Shown here in pieces: positions 15,678 through 25,142 of a stretch of 64,000 nt of DNA (within the stretch, counting starts at the first letter, position 1; each line of letters starts with the position of its first letter). This stretch comes from Corynebacterium wankanglinii. GTDB taxonomy: Bacteria; Actinomycetota; Actinomycetes; Mycobacteriales; Mycobacteriaceae. The position numbers and the translations under genes are program-made. The notes beneath the pieces are model-generated. The model had not been told where the DNA came from and ran no database searches. It was given only the letters and a program-made list of their open reading frames with translations. Location: contig CP061031.1 in assembly GCA_014490595.1 (NCBI GenBank), forward strand, positions 930,001 through 994,000. Direction: 5' to 3'.

Positions 15678-17054
15678 AGATGGTTTCGCCCTCTCCGGAG
15701 TCCTTGGAAATCTTCTGGGTGAGGTAGAGCGCCTCGACCGCCAGCTCGATTGCGGCGGCGCGCTCTCCCTCGCTGTCAGCGCCGAAGGCGCGGGCGATGT
15801 CGTCATAGAGCGGGGCCTCGAGCGGGGGCAGGCCATCCAGGAACTCTCTGGCGGTGACGTTCGCGCCGTCGGTGATGGTGGTGGTGCCGTCCAGCACCTC
15901 GATCAGCGGGGAGAAGTCGAGCCCTTTGATTCGGCTGCGGACGGAGTGAGCGACCGCGTTGCGCAGGAGATACTCCAGAATGTCCCACTCGCGGCCCTCC
16001 TCGCCGTGCTCGAATTCGACCTTGCCGCCCAGCACGTCCACCGCTGCCTCCACGTCGACCAGGCGGGCAACCGCGTGATCCTCGCCGCGCACGGCGGCGC
16101 GGCGGGCGGCGGCAGCGGCGGCGGTTTCGGCGCCGGCGATGGCGAAGCGGGCGGACACGCCGGCGCGCTGGTTCACCGCGTCGGACTCGCGCAGGGCTCT
16201 GGTGAAGCGGGCCAAGATCTCCATGATCACGTCCGGTACCTCGGCGGTGAGCTGGGACTCTTGACGGATTACGCTGATCTCGTCGTCCAGCTCGACGGGG
16301 TAGTGGGTGCGCACTTCCGCGCCGAAGCGGTCCTTGAGCGGGGTGATGATGCGCCCGCGGTTCGTGTAATCCTCCGGGTTCGCGGACGCCACCACGAGCA
16401 CATCAAGGGGCAGGCGCAGCATGTAGCCACGGATTTGGATGTCCGCCTCCTCCATGACGTTGAGCATGGCCACCTGGATGCGCTCGGCCAGGTCCGGCAG
16501 CTCGTTGATGGCCACGATGCCGCGGTTCGAGCGGGGAATCAGCCCGTAGTGGATGGTCTCCGGGTCGCCCAGGCGGCGGCCCTCAGCCACGCGCATCGGG
16601 TCCACGTCGCCGATGAGGTCCGCCACCGAGGTGTCCGGGGTGGCCAGCTTCTCCGAGTAGCGGCATCGCGCGGGATCCAGGTGATGGGCAGGGTGTCGCC
16701 TTCTTCGTCGATGCGGCGTTTCGTCGCATCGAGGATGGGGTGCAGGGGGTGCTCGCGCAGCTCCGAGCCTGCGACGGCGGGCACGAAGTCGTCGAGAAGC
16801 AGAGGCAGCGTGCGTAGCAGGCGGGTTTTGCCCTGGCCGCGCTCGCCGAGCAGGACGATGTCGTGGCCGGCGATGATGGCCCGCTCGACTTGGGGCAGCA
16901 CGGTGTGCTCGAGGCCGTGGAGGCCGGGCCATGGGTTCTCGCCCGCTTTCAACTTGGCCAGGAGGTTGTCGCGCAGCTCCTCGCGGACCGTCTTGTATTC
17001 GTAGCCGGCGGCCTTGAGCTCGCCGAGGGTGGCAATTGCAGGGGCGTGAGTCAT
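15670..17054 (-). pseudogene. MoxR/Mg-chelatase-like AAA+ ATPase, frameshifted
   Basis: About 461 residues. From ATG 17054, MTHAPAIATLGELKAAGYEY; Walker A is LLGERGQGKTRLL; after ITWIPRDA the frame breaks near 16,663 (one C of a CCC run lost) and continues YSEKLATPDTSVADLIGDVD with the Walker B/sensor region and RGIVAINELPDLAERIQVAM, LVVASANPEDYTNRG. One added base restores a full protein of the sigma-54-interaction/ChlI-like group. It forms an operon with the downstream VWA gene. An intact gene in the living strain is likely. Confidence 0.85.
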
Positions 17055-17095
17055 GGCCGCCAGGGTACGCGTGGCGGGCACGTAGGATGGCCCGC

Positions 17096-17644
17096 ATGGT
17101 TCAAGCCGCCATCTACCTCGTCCGTCACGGCGAAACGCCGACGACCGGCAAGATCCTGCCCGGCCGTGCCCCGGGGCTGCACCTGTCCGAGCGCGGCTGT
17201 GAACAGGCCCGGCAGGTTGCGTCGCAATTCGCTCGCGTAGACGCGGTCTACTGCTCGCCGCTCGAGCGCACCCGCGAGACCGCCGCGCCTCTGTGCGAGA
17301 AGTTCGGGCTGGAGCCCATGCTTTGCGACGGCATCCTGGAAGCCGACTTCGGATCCTGGACCGGCGCATCGTTGCAGGAGCTCTCCAGGCTGCCCGAGTG
17401 GCAGGTGGTGCAAAAGCGCCCCTCGCAGTTCCGGTTCCCGGGCGGGGAGTCCTTCGCCGAAATGCAGGCCCGGGTGGTGCTCGCGTTGGAGGGGATCGCG
17501 CGGCGCCACCCGGGCCAAACGGTGGTGTGCTTCTCCCACGCAGACCCCATCAAGGCGGCGCTGACGCACTTCGCCGGAAAACCTCTGGATGCGTTCCAGC
17601 AGGCGAAGGCGGCGCCCGGCTCGGTGACGAGGATCGAGTTGTGA
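17096..17644 (+). CDS. Histidine phosphatase family (phosphoglycerate-mutase-like)
   Basis: 182 residues. Catalytic His in IYLVRHGETP, Arg/Glu in SPLERTRETA, second His in VVCFSHADPIKAAL. The family includes phosphatases of sugar phosphates, cobalamin intermediates and nucleotides; in actinobacteria this gene commonly stands next to SCO1664-type proteins, as here (GTGA overlap). ATG 17096 gives the short N-terminus typical of the family. Confidence 0.85.
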   Translation: MVQAAIYLVRHGETPTTGKILPGRAPGLHLSERGCEQARQVASQFARVDAVYCSPLERTRETAAPLCEKFGLEPMLCDGILEADFGSWTGASLQELSRLPEWQVVQKRPSQFRFPGGESFAEMQARVVLALEGIARRHPGQTVVCFSHADPIKAALTHFAGKPLDAFQQAKAAPGSVTRIEL

Positions 17645-18348
17645 AGCACCAGGAAGATGTGCTCGATCGCGGCGAGGTCCGCGTGCTGGGCCAGCTGGCC
17701 GAATCCTCAAACGCCGCGTTCCTCGTGGAGGTTTTGGCCGACGACGATTCTTGCTGGGCCATCTTCAAACCCGAGGCCGGCGAGCAGCCGCTCCACGACT
17801 TCGAGCCCGGCCTGTGGCGTCGGGAGCGCGCCGCCTACCTGCTCAGTCAGTGGCTGGGTTGGTCGGTCGTCCCGCCCACTGTGGTGCGCTCCGTGGAGCC
17901 GTTCGGGATCGGGTCGCTGCAGCGCTACATCGACAACGACGGCTCTCACTACTTCCCGCTGATGGAAACCCGCCCCGACCTGCACCCCCAATTCCTCCGC
18001 CTAGCCGTATTCGACCTGCTGGTCAACAACACGGACCGCAAGTCCGGGCACGTTGTGCTTGGCGAGGGCCCTTCCGGCCCGGAGCACGTCTGGGGCATCG
18101 ACCACGGGCTGTGCTTCCACCAGGACCCGAAGCTACGCACCGTGATCTGGGATTTTGCCCATGAGGCGGTCGGTGCGGAGCTCGTTGACAGGGTGGAGCC
18201 CCTCGTGGATGCGGTGCCGGGCGGCGTCGCGGCGTTGCTTACGGAGCCGGAGGTTGCCGCGTTGCGCGCGCGGGCCTCGCGGATCGTGCGGCTGCCGTGG
18301 CTGCCGGAGCCCCGCTCGCACTACCAGTTTCCCTGGCCGCTGGTCTAG
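17641..18348 (+). CDS. SCO1664-family protein
   Basis: 235 residues, GTG start overlapping the upstream stop. The order WAIFKPEAGEQPL, the EPGLWRRERAAYLLSQWLGW block, LAVFDLLVNNTDRKSGHVVL and WGIDHGLCF is that of the SCO1664 family, distantly related to phosphatidylinositol kinase-like folds (K in FKP, D in NNTDRKSGH, D in GIDHG). Biochemical role unknown; it travels with the phosphatase upstream. Confidence 0.8.
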   Translation: MKHQEDVLDRGEVRVLGQLAESSNAAFLVEVLADDDSCWAIFKPEAGEQPLHDFEPGLWRRERAAYLLSQWLGWSVVPPTVVRSVEPFGIGSLQRYIDNDGSHYFPLMETRPDLHPQFLRLAVFDLLVNNTDRKSGHVVLGEGPSGPEHVWGIDHGLCFHQDPKLRTVIWDFAHEAVGAELVDRVEPLVDAVPGGVAALLTEPEVAALRARASRIVRLPWLPEPRSHYQFPWPLV

Positions 18349-18376
18349 TGCTTGCGGCGGCTGCGTTCCCGCACGG

Positions 18377-20356
18377 TTATAGCTTGGCCACGGGCCCCAG
18401 CACCCCGTCCACCGCAAACGGGAACAGCAGCGCGAGCAGGTTGGCCAAGCCGAACACGCCGGCGATGGCCACCGGAATGATCCAGGCGAGGCCGCCCGTG
18501 CTCGAGCCGTTCGCGGCGGGGGCGGGCTTCGGCTCGTTCGGCGCGGCCGGATTTTCGGGCTTCGGCTCGCTTGGCTCGGGCTCCGCAGCGGGGGCCACTT
18601 CGACCGGGACGGTGGCTTCGGTGCCGGCGTCGGTGGTGATGCGCAGCTCTTGGGTGCCGGACAGGTCGGCGGGGACGGTGAGTTTCACGGTGGCGGTGCC
18701 GTACTCGTTAGCGGTCAGGCCCGCGGTGTCGGGGGAGATGGGGGCGTCGGCTTGAGCGTCGCCAAGCGTTGCGGTGACGGTGGTGGCGGACTCGCCCCGG
18801 TCGAAGAGCAGAGAACTTAGCTCGATGGTCGCCTCCTCGCCCGCCTTGAGGGGTGCGGTGAGGTGCACGCCGACGTTGGACTGGCTGCGGCGTGGCTTCT
18901 GGCCGGCGCTAAGCGCCTCGACGAGCGCGTTGAGGTCCACGTACCCCAGGTTCGCCGGGGCGGTGCCGCGGGTGAACGCCTTGAACTTGTCGCCGCCGCC
19001 GAGCAGGAAGGTGGAGCCGGCCACAACATAGGTTTTGTCGGGGTCGATCGGGACGCCGTCGACGGTCACGGAAGTGATCTTCGAGCCAACCGGCGCCTTC
19101 GGGTCGTAGGTGTAGGTGACATTATCGGAGATGCCCAGCGGGAACATGGGGCGCTCCGGGTCGTCGCGCCACTGCTCCTCCAGCGCGGCCACGACGTCGG
19201 AGCCCTTCAGCTCGACGTAGGTGTTCTCGCCGCCGAAGGGCTGCACGGAAAACGCCTGCTCGTACGTCACGTCGCCGGACTCGATCTCGGCGCGGACGCC
19301 GCCGGCGTTCATCACGCCGATGTCGGCGGTGACCGACGAATTGTTGGACACGCCCCGACGCGTCGCCTCGGCGATGTAGTTGTTCAGCTGGGACTCCTTG
19401 TCGCCAGCCTTGTACAGGTCTTCGCCCGCGTGGCCGATGACCTTCTTGCCCTCGGCGCCCGCCTTCTCCAGCGCGTCCTTGACCACAGCGTCGATCTCCG
19501 GCTGCGGGGTGTCGCAGGCGCGGATGGCGTCGGCGTCGAGGAGTTCCGTGTTTCTCACGGTCAGTTTCTTGGTGGCGCGGTCGAAGCTGAAGTCCACGTT
19601 GGCGAGGGTGTTGCCGTAGAAGCCGGCCTGGATAAGCAGCGGCTTCTCGCCGGCGGGGGCGATGACCTGGTGCGAGTGGCCGAGGAACGCTACGTCGACG
19701 GCGTCGGAGAACTCCTCGGCCTTGATGCCGCCTTCGTGCACGAGGGCGACCACCACGTCCGCCTCGCCGTCCTTCTTCAGTTTGTCTGCGAGCTTGTTGG
19801 TGGTTTCCACCGGGTTGTTCCAGGTGATGCCCTCGATGGACTTCGGGTTGACCAGGTTCGGCATGTCGTCGGTGACGGTGCCGACAAACGCCACCTTCGC
19901 GCCGTCTAAGTCCTTGACCACGTAGTCCTTGGTGTTCGCCACGCTTTCAGCGTTGGCGGCGAGATAGTCGAACTTCGCGGCCTTCGTCACGTTGGTGGAA
20001 AACTCCTCGGCGCCTTCATCCAGCTCGTGGTTGCCCAGCGCGGAGACCTGGAGGTTCATCAGGTTCAGGATTTCTAGGGTGGGTGCGTCGTTGAGCAGCT
20101 TGGAGGCGAAGGGGGAGGCGCCGATGTTGTCGCCCGCGGAGGTGAAGATGTGGGTCTTGCCCTCAGCGGCGTTGTCTAGGGCGCACTTGAGGTGGGCGGC
20201 GCCCGGCACCCGCTTGGTCTCCTCCCAGTAGCCGTGGAAGTCGGTGATGTTGGAGATGGTGAACTCGGAGGTCTCCGCCGCCATCGACGCGGGGGCGGCG
20301 GCGGCCGCGAGGGCGATGGCGGTGGTGGCGGAGATCAGGCGGATGCGGGCGGACAC
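18377..20356 (-). CDS. Secreted 5'-nucleotidase / metallophosphatase, membrane anchored
   Basis: 659 residues. Signal peptide ends near ASMAAETSEF. Metallophosphatase motifs: ITDFHGYWEE, SAGDNIGAS, ALGNHELDEG, VALVHEGG, FLGHSHQV. The 5'-nucleotidase C-terminal domain follows (VMNAGGVRAEIE, FSVQPFGGENTY, GGGDKF). Then come an Ig-like stretch, a Pro/Glu-rich linker and a C-terminal membrane helix. This is the UshA/CpdB-type architecture of actinobacterial surface enzymes that release phosphate and nucleosides. The usual DxH of the first motif appears as DFH. Confidence 0.9.
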   Translation of the reverse strand: MSARIRLISATTAIALAAAAAPASMAAETSEFTISNITDFHGYWEETKRVPGAAHLKCALDNAAEGKTHIFTSAGDNIGASPFASKLLNDAPTLEILNLMNLQVSALGNHELDEGAEEFSTNVTKAAKFDYLAANAESVANTKDYVVKDLDGAKVAFVGTVTDDMPNLVNPKSIEGITWNNPVETTNKLADKLKKDGEADVVVALVHEGGIKAEEFSDAVDVAFLGHSHQVIAPAGEKPLLIQAGFYGNTLANVDFSFDRATKKLTVRNTELLDADAIRACDTPQPEIDAVVKDALEKAGAEGKKVIGHAGEDLYKAGDKESQLNNYIAEATRRGVSNNSSVTADIGVMNAGGVRAEIESGDVTYEQAFSVQPFGGENTYVELKGSDVVAALEEQWRDDPERPMFPLGISDNVTYTYDPKAPVGSKITSVTVDGVPIDPDKTYVVAGSTFLLGGGDKFKAFTRGTAPANLGYVDLNALVEALSAGQKPRRSQSNVGVHLTAPLKAGEEATIELSSLLFDRGESATTVTATLGDAQADAPISPDTAGLTANEYGTATVKLTVPADLSGTQELRITTDAGTEATVPVEVAPAAEPEPSEPKPENPAAPNEPKPAPAANGSSTGGLAWIIPVAIAGVFGLANLLALLFPFAVDGVLGPVAKL

Positions 20357-20434
20357 GGCGGGCCTTTCTGTGGGGGGTATGTGAGAGCAACCTTAGAATG
20401 GCCGTTTTGCCGCAAGGTTTCGTCCAGGTGAATT

Positions 20435-20974
20435 TTATGTTTCTGGGTAGCGCACAAGGAGGTCGTCGCCGACCACGGCGCCGTCGTTGAGTGTCGCCTC
20501 ACTTATCGACGCACCTTCGGCCCCCATCCCCATCACATGCAACACCTCATCCCCGCGGGCCAGCAGGTGGTCGGCGATGATGCGCCGGTGGCAGCGCCAC
20601 CACACCGCCTCGGAGCACATGACGGCGGTGGGGGTTTCGGCGGCGTGGTCGCGAAGTTCGGCGAGTGCGTCGGCGAACTCCTCGCCGAGGGCATGGTCGG
20701 CGTAGTTGTGGAAGCTGCGGTTGCGCCAGTTTCCGTTGACCTCGAAGGGCACGGTGCGCGAGACGTTGCGGCGCCCGGTCAGCCCCTCGTTTCGGCTGTA
20801 CGCGATGCCGTGCTCGGGCAGGTGCGCGGCGAGGTAGTCGTCGTTGAACCAGGGGTACTTCTTAGACCCGGGTAGTTTCCGCACATCCACGATGGATTCC
20901 ACACCGGCGGCGCTGATCATTTGCGCAAAGTCGTCAAATTCCAGGCTGGAGTGGCCCACGGTAAAAATTCTCAT
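20435..20974 (-). CDS. DUF488 family protein
   Basis: 179 residues from ATG 20974 (MRIFTVGHSSLEFDDFAQMI). Conserved features of DUF488: TVGHS at the N-terminus, VDVRKLPGSKKYPWF, and MCSEAVWWRCHRRIIADHLL near the end, with the Cys and His residues that characterise the family. Function unknown; the fold suggests a nucleotide- or nucleic acid-binding role. The 11-mer repeat variant CTTATCGACG (20502-20511) overlaps this gene. Confidence 0.85.
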   Translation of the reverse strand: MRIFTVGHSSLEFDDFAQMISAAGVESIVDVRKLPGSKKYPWFNDDYLAAHLPEHGIAYSRNEGLTGRRNVSRTVPFEVNGNWRNRSFHNYADHALGEEFADALAELRDHAAETPTAVMCSEAVWWRCHRRIIADHLLARGDEVLHVMGMGAEGASISEATLNDGAVVGDDLLVRYPET

Positions 20975-21035
20975 GCAAACGACGCTACGCGCCGGCGGCA
21001 CAGCACAGCGCGAGCTGACAGGACAGCATGGGTTG

Positions 21036-22556
21036 TCACACCCGCATCGGGCTCCAGGAATCCTTCATCGGAGGATGGTCGGGCGGGTAAAAGGCAGGGT
21101 CGTGCCAGGGGTGTCTCGCGCATTCGCACCTGCCCTTGGCCGCGTAAATCCTGCTCACGGCGGAATGTTTCGCCGGGACAGATTGGTTGAACTTCATCGG
21201 GTCGTCAGGGCGCCTTCGGAACCCTGACCTGCCTGTTTGTGGGTCGAAATCCATGTACCCCTTGTTAAAGGAGCCGTCCCTGTGGTCGTTGTTGCACCTG
21301 TGATGCTCGCGGCACAGCCCGGTGAGGTTCTCGATGTCGGTGGCGCCGCCCTTGATCCACGCGAGGATGTGGTGGGCCTCGCACTCCGACATTGCCGCGG
21401 TGCATCCGAGCCAGGAACACACGCCTTGCACCGCGAACATGGCGATGCGCTGCTCCACCGATGCCAGCCGGCTGGTCCGCCCCATCCACAACGGCACGGA
21501 GGTGACGCCGTCGACCTGTAGCAAGAAGTCGGTCGTTCCGTTCATGCCCAGGCGCACCAGGTCGAAGCAGTCCACCTCGATGCCCGCGTTCGTGTCATAG
21601 AGCATGGCCGCGTCGCCGTCTGCGAGGTCGTCCAGTGTCAGCGCGAGCACGACGGACGCCGCCCCGCCGTTCGCCTTCTGGCATTCCTGCTCGTACTGCT
21701 CGAAGATGGCGAAGAACTGGTCGAAGCGGCGCTGCTGCGGCGTGCGTGGATCCACTTCGCCCTGCAGCTCCTCCGGCAGGTTCGAGTTCGGTGCGAGACC
21801 CTTGTCCATGTGCGCCTTCATCAACGCGGCGTGGCCGGCGGTGGCGTTGATGTGGATGTCCACGGTGCCGTCTGCCTTTCGACGGCCAAAGGTCGCGCTC
21901 CTCTTCTCAAACCCTGCATTCGGGTTGGAGTGGGGCGCGTGCTTCCGGTTTGCCGCGTCCACCGCCTTGCGCACGAACAGGCGCAAGTCCTCGGGGCTGC
22001 GGTTAAGTGCTTCCTCCATGGCCTCGGCGTAAATACGGGTGCGCTCGCTGGTTGCTGCCTTGAGCAGTTTGTCCAGCTCACGGCGGATAATATCTTGCTT
22101 CTCGGCGCTGACCTTCGAGGAGTTTTCACGCGCCTTCCTCTGGCGTGCGCGTTCCTCCTCGGCTGCAGCCTCCGCAGCGGCCTCGGCATCATCCCCGGCC
22201 ACATCGAACAGGTCCTCGGTCTCATCCTCGGAAGGAGGGGTGGGCTCCGGTGGCGGCCCGTAGAGCAGCCGGCCGCGCTCGAGCCGGTTGTACGCCTCAC
22301 CTTTGGACAGGTCCAGGCACTGCTGCAGGTACGCGTTCGGGTAGTTGGCTCCGACGACGCGTCCGGCATCGTCCCGGTCGGCGATGAAGGCGAATGCTGC
22401 GTCGATAGCCGCCTTCTTTTTACACTGCTCCTCCAAGCGCTCCATGTCGTGCCGCACGTCCTCGAACGCGAGGGTGGAGGGGTCAGTGAATAGCTCGCTC
22501 AAGCGCCGCAGCGCCGAAGAGATCTCGGCGACACACTTGGTGATCTCGCTGGTCAT
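21036..22556 (-). CDS. HNH endonuclease with DUF222 domain
   Basis: 506 residues. Start MTSEITKCVA has GGAGG close upstream. A long helical DUF222 (13E12-type) domain is followed by an HNH nuclease module: ...CSWLGCTAAMSECEAHHILA then WIKGGATDIENLTGLCREHH and R.CNNDH. Such proteins are abundant and variable in mycolic-acid bacteria; whether they act in DNA defence, mobility or repair is unresolved. A second, divergent HNH protein is at 52,077. Confidence 0.85.
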   Translation of the reverse strand: MTSEITKCVAEISSALRRLSELFTDPSTLAFEDVRHDMERLEEQCKKKAAIDAAFAFIADRDDAGRVVGANYPNAYLQQCLDLSKGEAYNRLERGRLLYGPPPEPTPPSEDETEDLFDVAGDDAEAAAEAAAEEERARQRKARENSSKVSAEKQDIIRRELDKLLKAATSERTRIYAEAMEEALNRSPEDLRLFVRKAVDAANRKHAPHSNPNAGFEKRSATFGRRKADGTVDIHINATAGHAALMKAHMDKGLAPNSNLPEELQGEVDPRTPQQRRFDQFFAIFEQYEQECQKANGGAASVVLALTLDDLADGDAAMLYDTNAGIEVDCFDLVRLGMNGTTDFLLQVDGVTSVPLWMGRTSRLASVEQRIAMFAVQGVCSWLGCTAAMSECEAHHILAWIKGGATDIENLTGLCREHHRCNNDHRDGSFNKGYMDFDPQTGRSGFRRRPDDPMKFNQSVPAKHSAVSRIYAAKGRCECARHPWHDPAFYPPDHPPMKDSWSPMRV

Positions 22557-22661
22557 AGCCCCTCCTTCCACGATGAAGCGCGGTTATTCGAAAGTGATGA
22601 ACTCAATCTAACAACGCGTCCGACACGGCCAGTCAAGAGGGGAACAAATGTTCGAAAGTGG

Positions 22662-23759
22662 CTAATTTAGCACGTCGAATGTGGCCGCATCGCCCATCCA
22701 TGTGGAGCCGAGAGGCATGGTCGTGTCGGAGGGAAAATAAACGTCATCCTTGTCTTTCACGAACCTCATGCGTTTGCCGACGTACTGCTCCCACTCAGCG
22801 TGGGTCTCGCGCGGACCGCTCGGCCAGTACTCGCGGCTGCCGAGGGTGACGTACTCGATCTGCTTGGTTTCGGTGCTGATGTCCTTCTTGCCCGTCACCG
22901 ACATTGGCTGGTCCAACCAGAGAAGAAAGTATTCGCTCTGCGGGTCCTGGCCATTTGGCATACCCAGCCCGCGCGGCGCCATGAGTTCTTCGCCGGTCTT
23001 GCGCACGACATTGCCCACGAACTCAACCTGCCCGGCGCCGGCGGGTGTTTCCGACGCGCCAGCACGGGCGCCGGAGACGTTGAGGACCGTGAGCGTGCCG
23101 TCGTGAAGCGGCCGTGTGTCGCTCACCGGAATCCACTCGATGAGCTGGTGGTCGGGCAGCTGGCCGTCGCTCGGGAACGTCTCCTGCGCGCCGCCGCGTA
23201 GCGACGTACCGTCCAACGTGAACAGCTCAGACACCGATTCAGGGCTGCGCGCGGAGCCGCTGATCTGATAGACACCCCGGCCACCAGCGGACGCCCACAC
23301 GGCCAACCGCCCCGCGCCGTTGCCGGGCGCGCCCATCATGAGCACGTCCGTGGACGCGCGCGCCTTCCCGTCCTCCACGGTGAACACGATCACGGGCGAG
23401 GTGTCGCTGCCTCCCACCGCGAGGAGGAGCTCAGGCGCGCCGCCGCCGGTAGCCTCCACCAGCGCGTATTGGTACGTGCCGTCGGGCGTGTACTGCGCCG
23501 CGGAATTCACCGGATAGTCACCGGGGTGGGAGAGCACCTCTTCGTAGGCGCTTTGCCAATCGACGTGCTCCGCTTGGCCACCCGCAGCATCTCCCTCATC
23601 ATTCGCGTCGGGCCCCTGCGCTACGGCCTCTCCGGAATCCGGATCCACCCACTGCGTCGAGGTGACCACCACGGTCTCGCGCGCATCACCCCCTGCGCAG
23701 CCAGCGAGCATGCTTACACAACCAACAACACAGAGCGCCACCGCGCGTCGCAACGTCAT
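22662..23759 (-). CDS. Lipoprotein of unknown function
   Basis: 365 residues. Type II signal with lipobox LAGC (Cys about 21): MTLRRAVALCVVGCVSMLAG-C. A Gly/Asp/Glu-rich linker is followed by a globular part with a possible beta-propeller or repeated beta pattern (YQYALVEATGGGAPELLLAV, VIVFTVEDGKARA) and a C-terminal region with several Trp and Tyr. No domain recognised; corynebacterial lipoproteins with this YALVE..GG..PELLL opening are conserved hypothetical proteins. Confidence 0.7.
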   Translation of the reverse strand: MTLRRAVALCVVGCVSMLAGCAGGDARETVVVTSTQWVDPDSGEAVAQGPDANDEGDAAGGQAEHVDWQSAYEEVLSHPGDYPVNSAAQYTPDGTYQYALVEATGGGAPELLLAVGGSDTSPVIVFTVEDGKARASTDVLMMGAPGNGAGRLAVWASAGGRGVYQISGSARSPESVSELFTLDGTSLRGGAQETFPSDGQLPDHQLIEWIPVSDTRPLHDGTLTVLNVSGARAGASETPAGAGQVEFVGNVVRKTGEELMAPRGLGMPNGQDPQSEYFLLWLDQPMSVTGKKDISTETKQIEYVTLGSREYWPSGPRETHAEWEQYVGKRMRFVKDKDDVYFPSDTTMPLGSTWMGDAATFDVLN

Positions 23760-23796
23760 GGGCCAATTTTAACTGCGCCGCGCGGCGGGCACCCGC

Positions 23797-24291
23797 TTAT
23801 TTCCCAAGCTCCTTGCGCCGCTCGGCAGCCAGCTTCAAACGCTCCGCACGCTCAGCCCTGTCCTTCTCCAGCAGCTCCTCAAGCACGTCGTCCTCCTCGT
23901 CGGAGATGTCGAAGACGGCGTACCAGGCGATCATCAGCAGGCCGGTTATGGGCCACACCACCCACGCGTAATCGAGGTCGAGCCCCATCTGCAGCACAAA
24001 GAACGCGGCCGCACCCGCCACACCCGTGATTACCTGGGCCCGGTCCATCTTCTTCTTGGCCGCGAGTTTCTCCTCCAGCTCGACCTCGGGTGGGGTGCGC
24101 TGCTCCAGCGCGACGGGGTCGGCCGGGAGGTCGTCGAAAAGCACTGAAAGCTCCCCACGTGTGCGCGCTACCGCGGCCTGACCTGTGCGTTCTTCGAACT
24201 CTCCCACATCCAGGTAGCCGTCCGCGAACAGCGTGCCCAGCCGGTCCAGCGCGTCCGAACGCTCGGCGTCGCCGACGCGGATTTCGTCCAT
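23797..24291 (-). CDS. DUF1707 membrane protein
   Basis: 164 residues. ATG 24291 is preceded by GGGAG. Residues 5-55 (RVGDAERSDALDRLGTLFAD then GYLDVGEFEERTGQA) are the DUF1707 domain, common in actinobacteria in front of membrane helices; two helices follow (ITGVAGAAAFFVLQM and YAWVVWPITGLLMIAWYAVF) and a charged Glu/Arg/Lys tail. Role unknown, probably protein interaction at the membrane. Divergent from the MerR regulator. Confidence 0.85.
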   Translation of the reverse strand: MDEIRVGDAERSDALDRLGTLFADGYLDVGEFEERTGQAAVARTRGELSVLFDDLPADPVALEQRTPPEVELEEKLAAKKKMDRAQVITGVAGAAAFFVLQMGLDLDYAWVVWPITGLLMIAWYAVFDISDEEDDVLEELLEKDRAERAERLKLAAERRKELGK

Positions 24292-24342
24292 TATTGCTCC
24301 CAACTTGCGCTTGCCCTTGCGGCAAGCTGTTCAATCGCAATC

Positions 24343-25115
24343 ATGGCAGATGGTAACGAGTACACGATCGGCGAGGCGGCCGAGGCCCTCGGCGTGTCCA
24401 CGAAGGCGTTGCGCCACTGGGAGGCGCTCGGCCTTATCGCACCAGCCCGCACCTGGGCGGATCACCGCATCTACACGGAAGCGGACCTCGAGCGCGGCGC
24501 GGCGATTGCGCTCTACCGCGGCGTAGGCGTGCCTCTTGCGCAGATCGCCACGCTTATCGACGCCTCCGGTGCCACCCTCGCCCGCGCCCTCACACACCAC
24601 AGCAAGCCCTCGCTTCTCGACGTCGCACGCTGGACACCCAACTCGCATCTGTTCAGGCCCTCATCCAACAAGCAACGAAAGGATCCATTGACATGGACGC
24701 AATGAAGAAGTACCTCGGCGAAGACATGCCCGCCTACCAGGACGAAGCCGAGCTGCGCTGGGGCGACCCAGCAGAGTGGGCCCAGTCCCAGGAGAAGCTC
24801 GCGCAGATGGGCGAGGGCGAATTTCAACGCCTGCAGGAAGAACAGGAGTCGCTCGCCGCGGACCTGGTCGCCGCCCGCGACGCCGGGGTTGCTCCGGGTT
24901 CCGAGGACGCCGATGCGCTGGTGGAGCGCCACCGTGCCAGCATCGCGCAGTGGTACGACGTGACTCCGGCCCGCCAACTCATCCTCGCGCGAATGTACGT
25001 CGGCGACCCCCGCTTCCACGAGGCTTACAACGGCGCGCAGGACTACCTGCTCGAGCTGGTGACGGCCCACGCCAAGGCCGAGGGCGTGGACGTGGACAAC
25101 CCGCGGTGGGGCTAG
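24343..25115 (+). pseudogene. TipAL-type MerR regulator with TipAS drug-binding domain, frameshifted
   Basis: N-terminal MerR helix-turn-helix (YTIGEAAEALGVSTKALRHW, then DLERGAAIALYRGVGVPLAQ). After LARALTHHSK the first frame ends in unrelated residues, while the next frame reads ALASRRRTLDTQLASVQALI, QQATKGSIDMDAMKKYLGED and the TipAS-like block of ...YQDEAELRWGD..EW..... A one-base deletion near 24,606 explains both halves; total length is one short of a multiple of three. TipAL proteins bind thiopeptide-like compounds and activate multidrug tolerance genes. Annotating the second half as a separate gene from ATG 24693 would be misleading. Confidence 0.8.
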
Positions 25116-25142
25116 GGAAGCGCCAACCTCCGCCCGCAGCAG

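Noticed and set aside
24693..25115. Separate gene starting at ATG 24693
   Set aside because: The sequence before this ATG continues in the same frame with a plausible linker joined to the MerR domain; one base lost near 24,606 accounts for the split.
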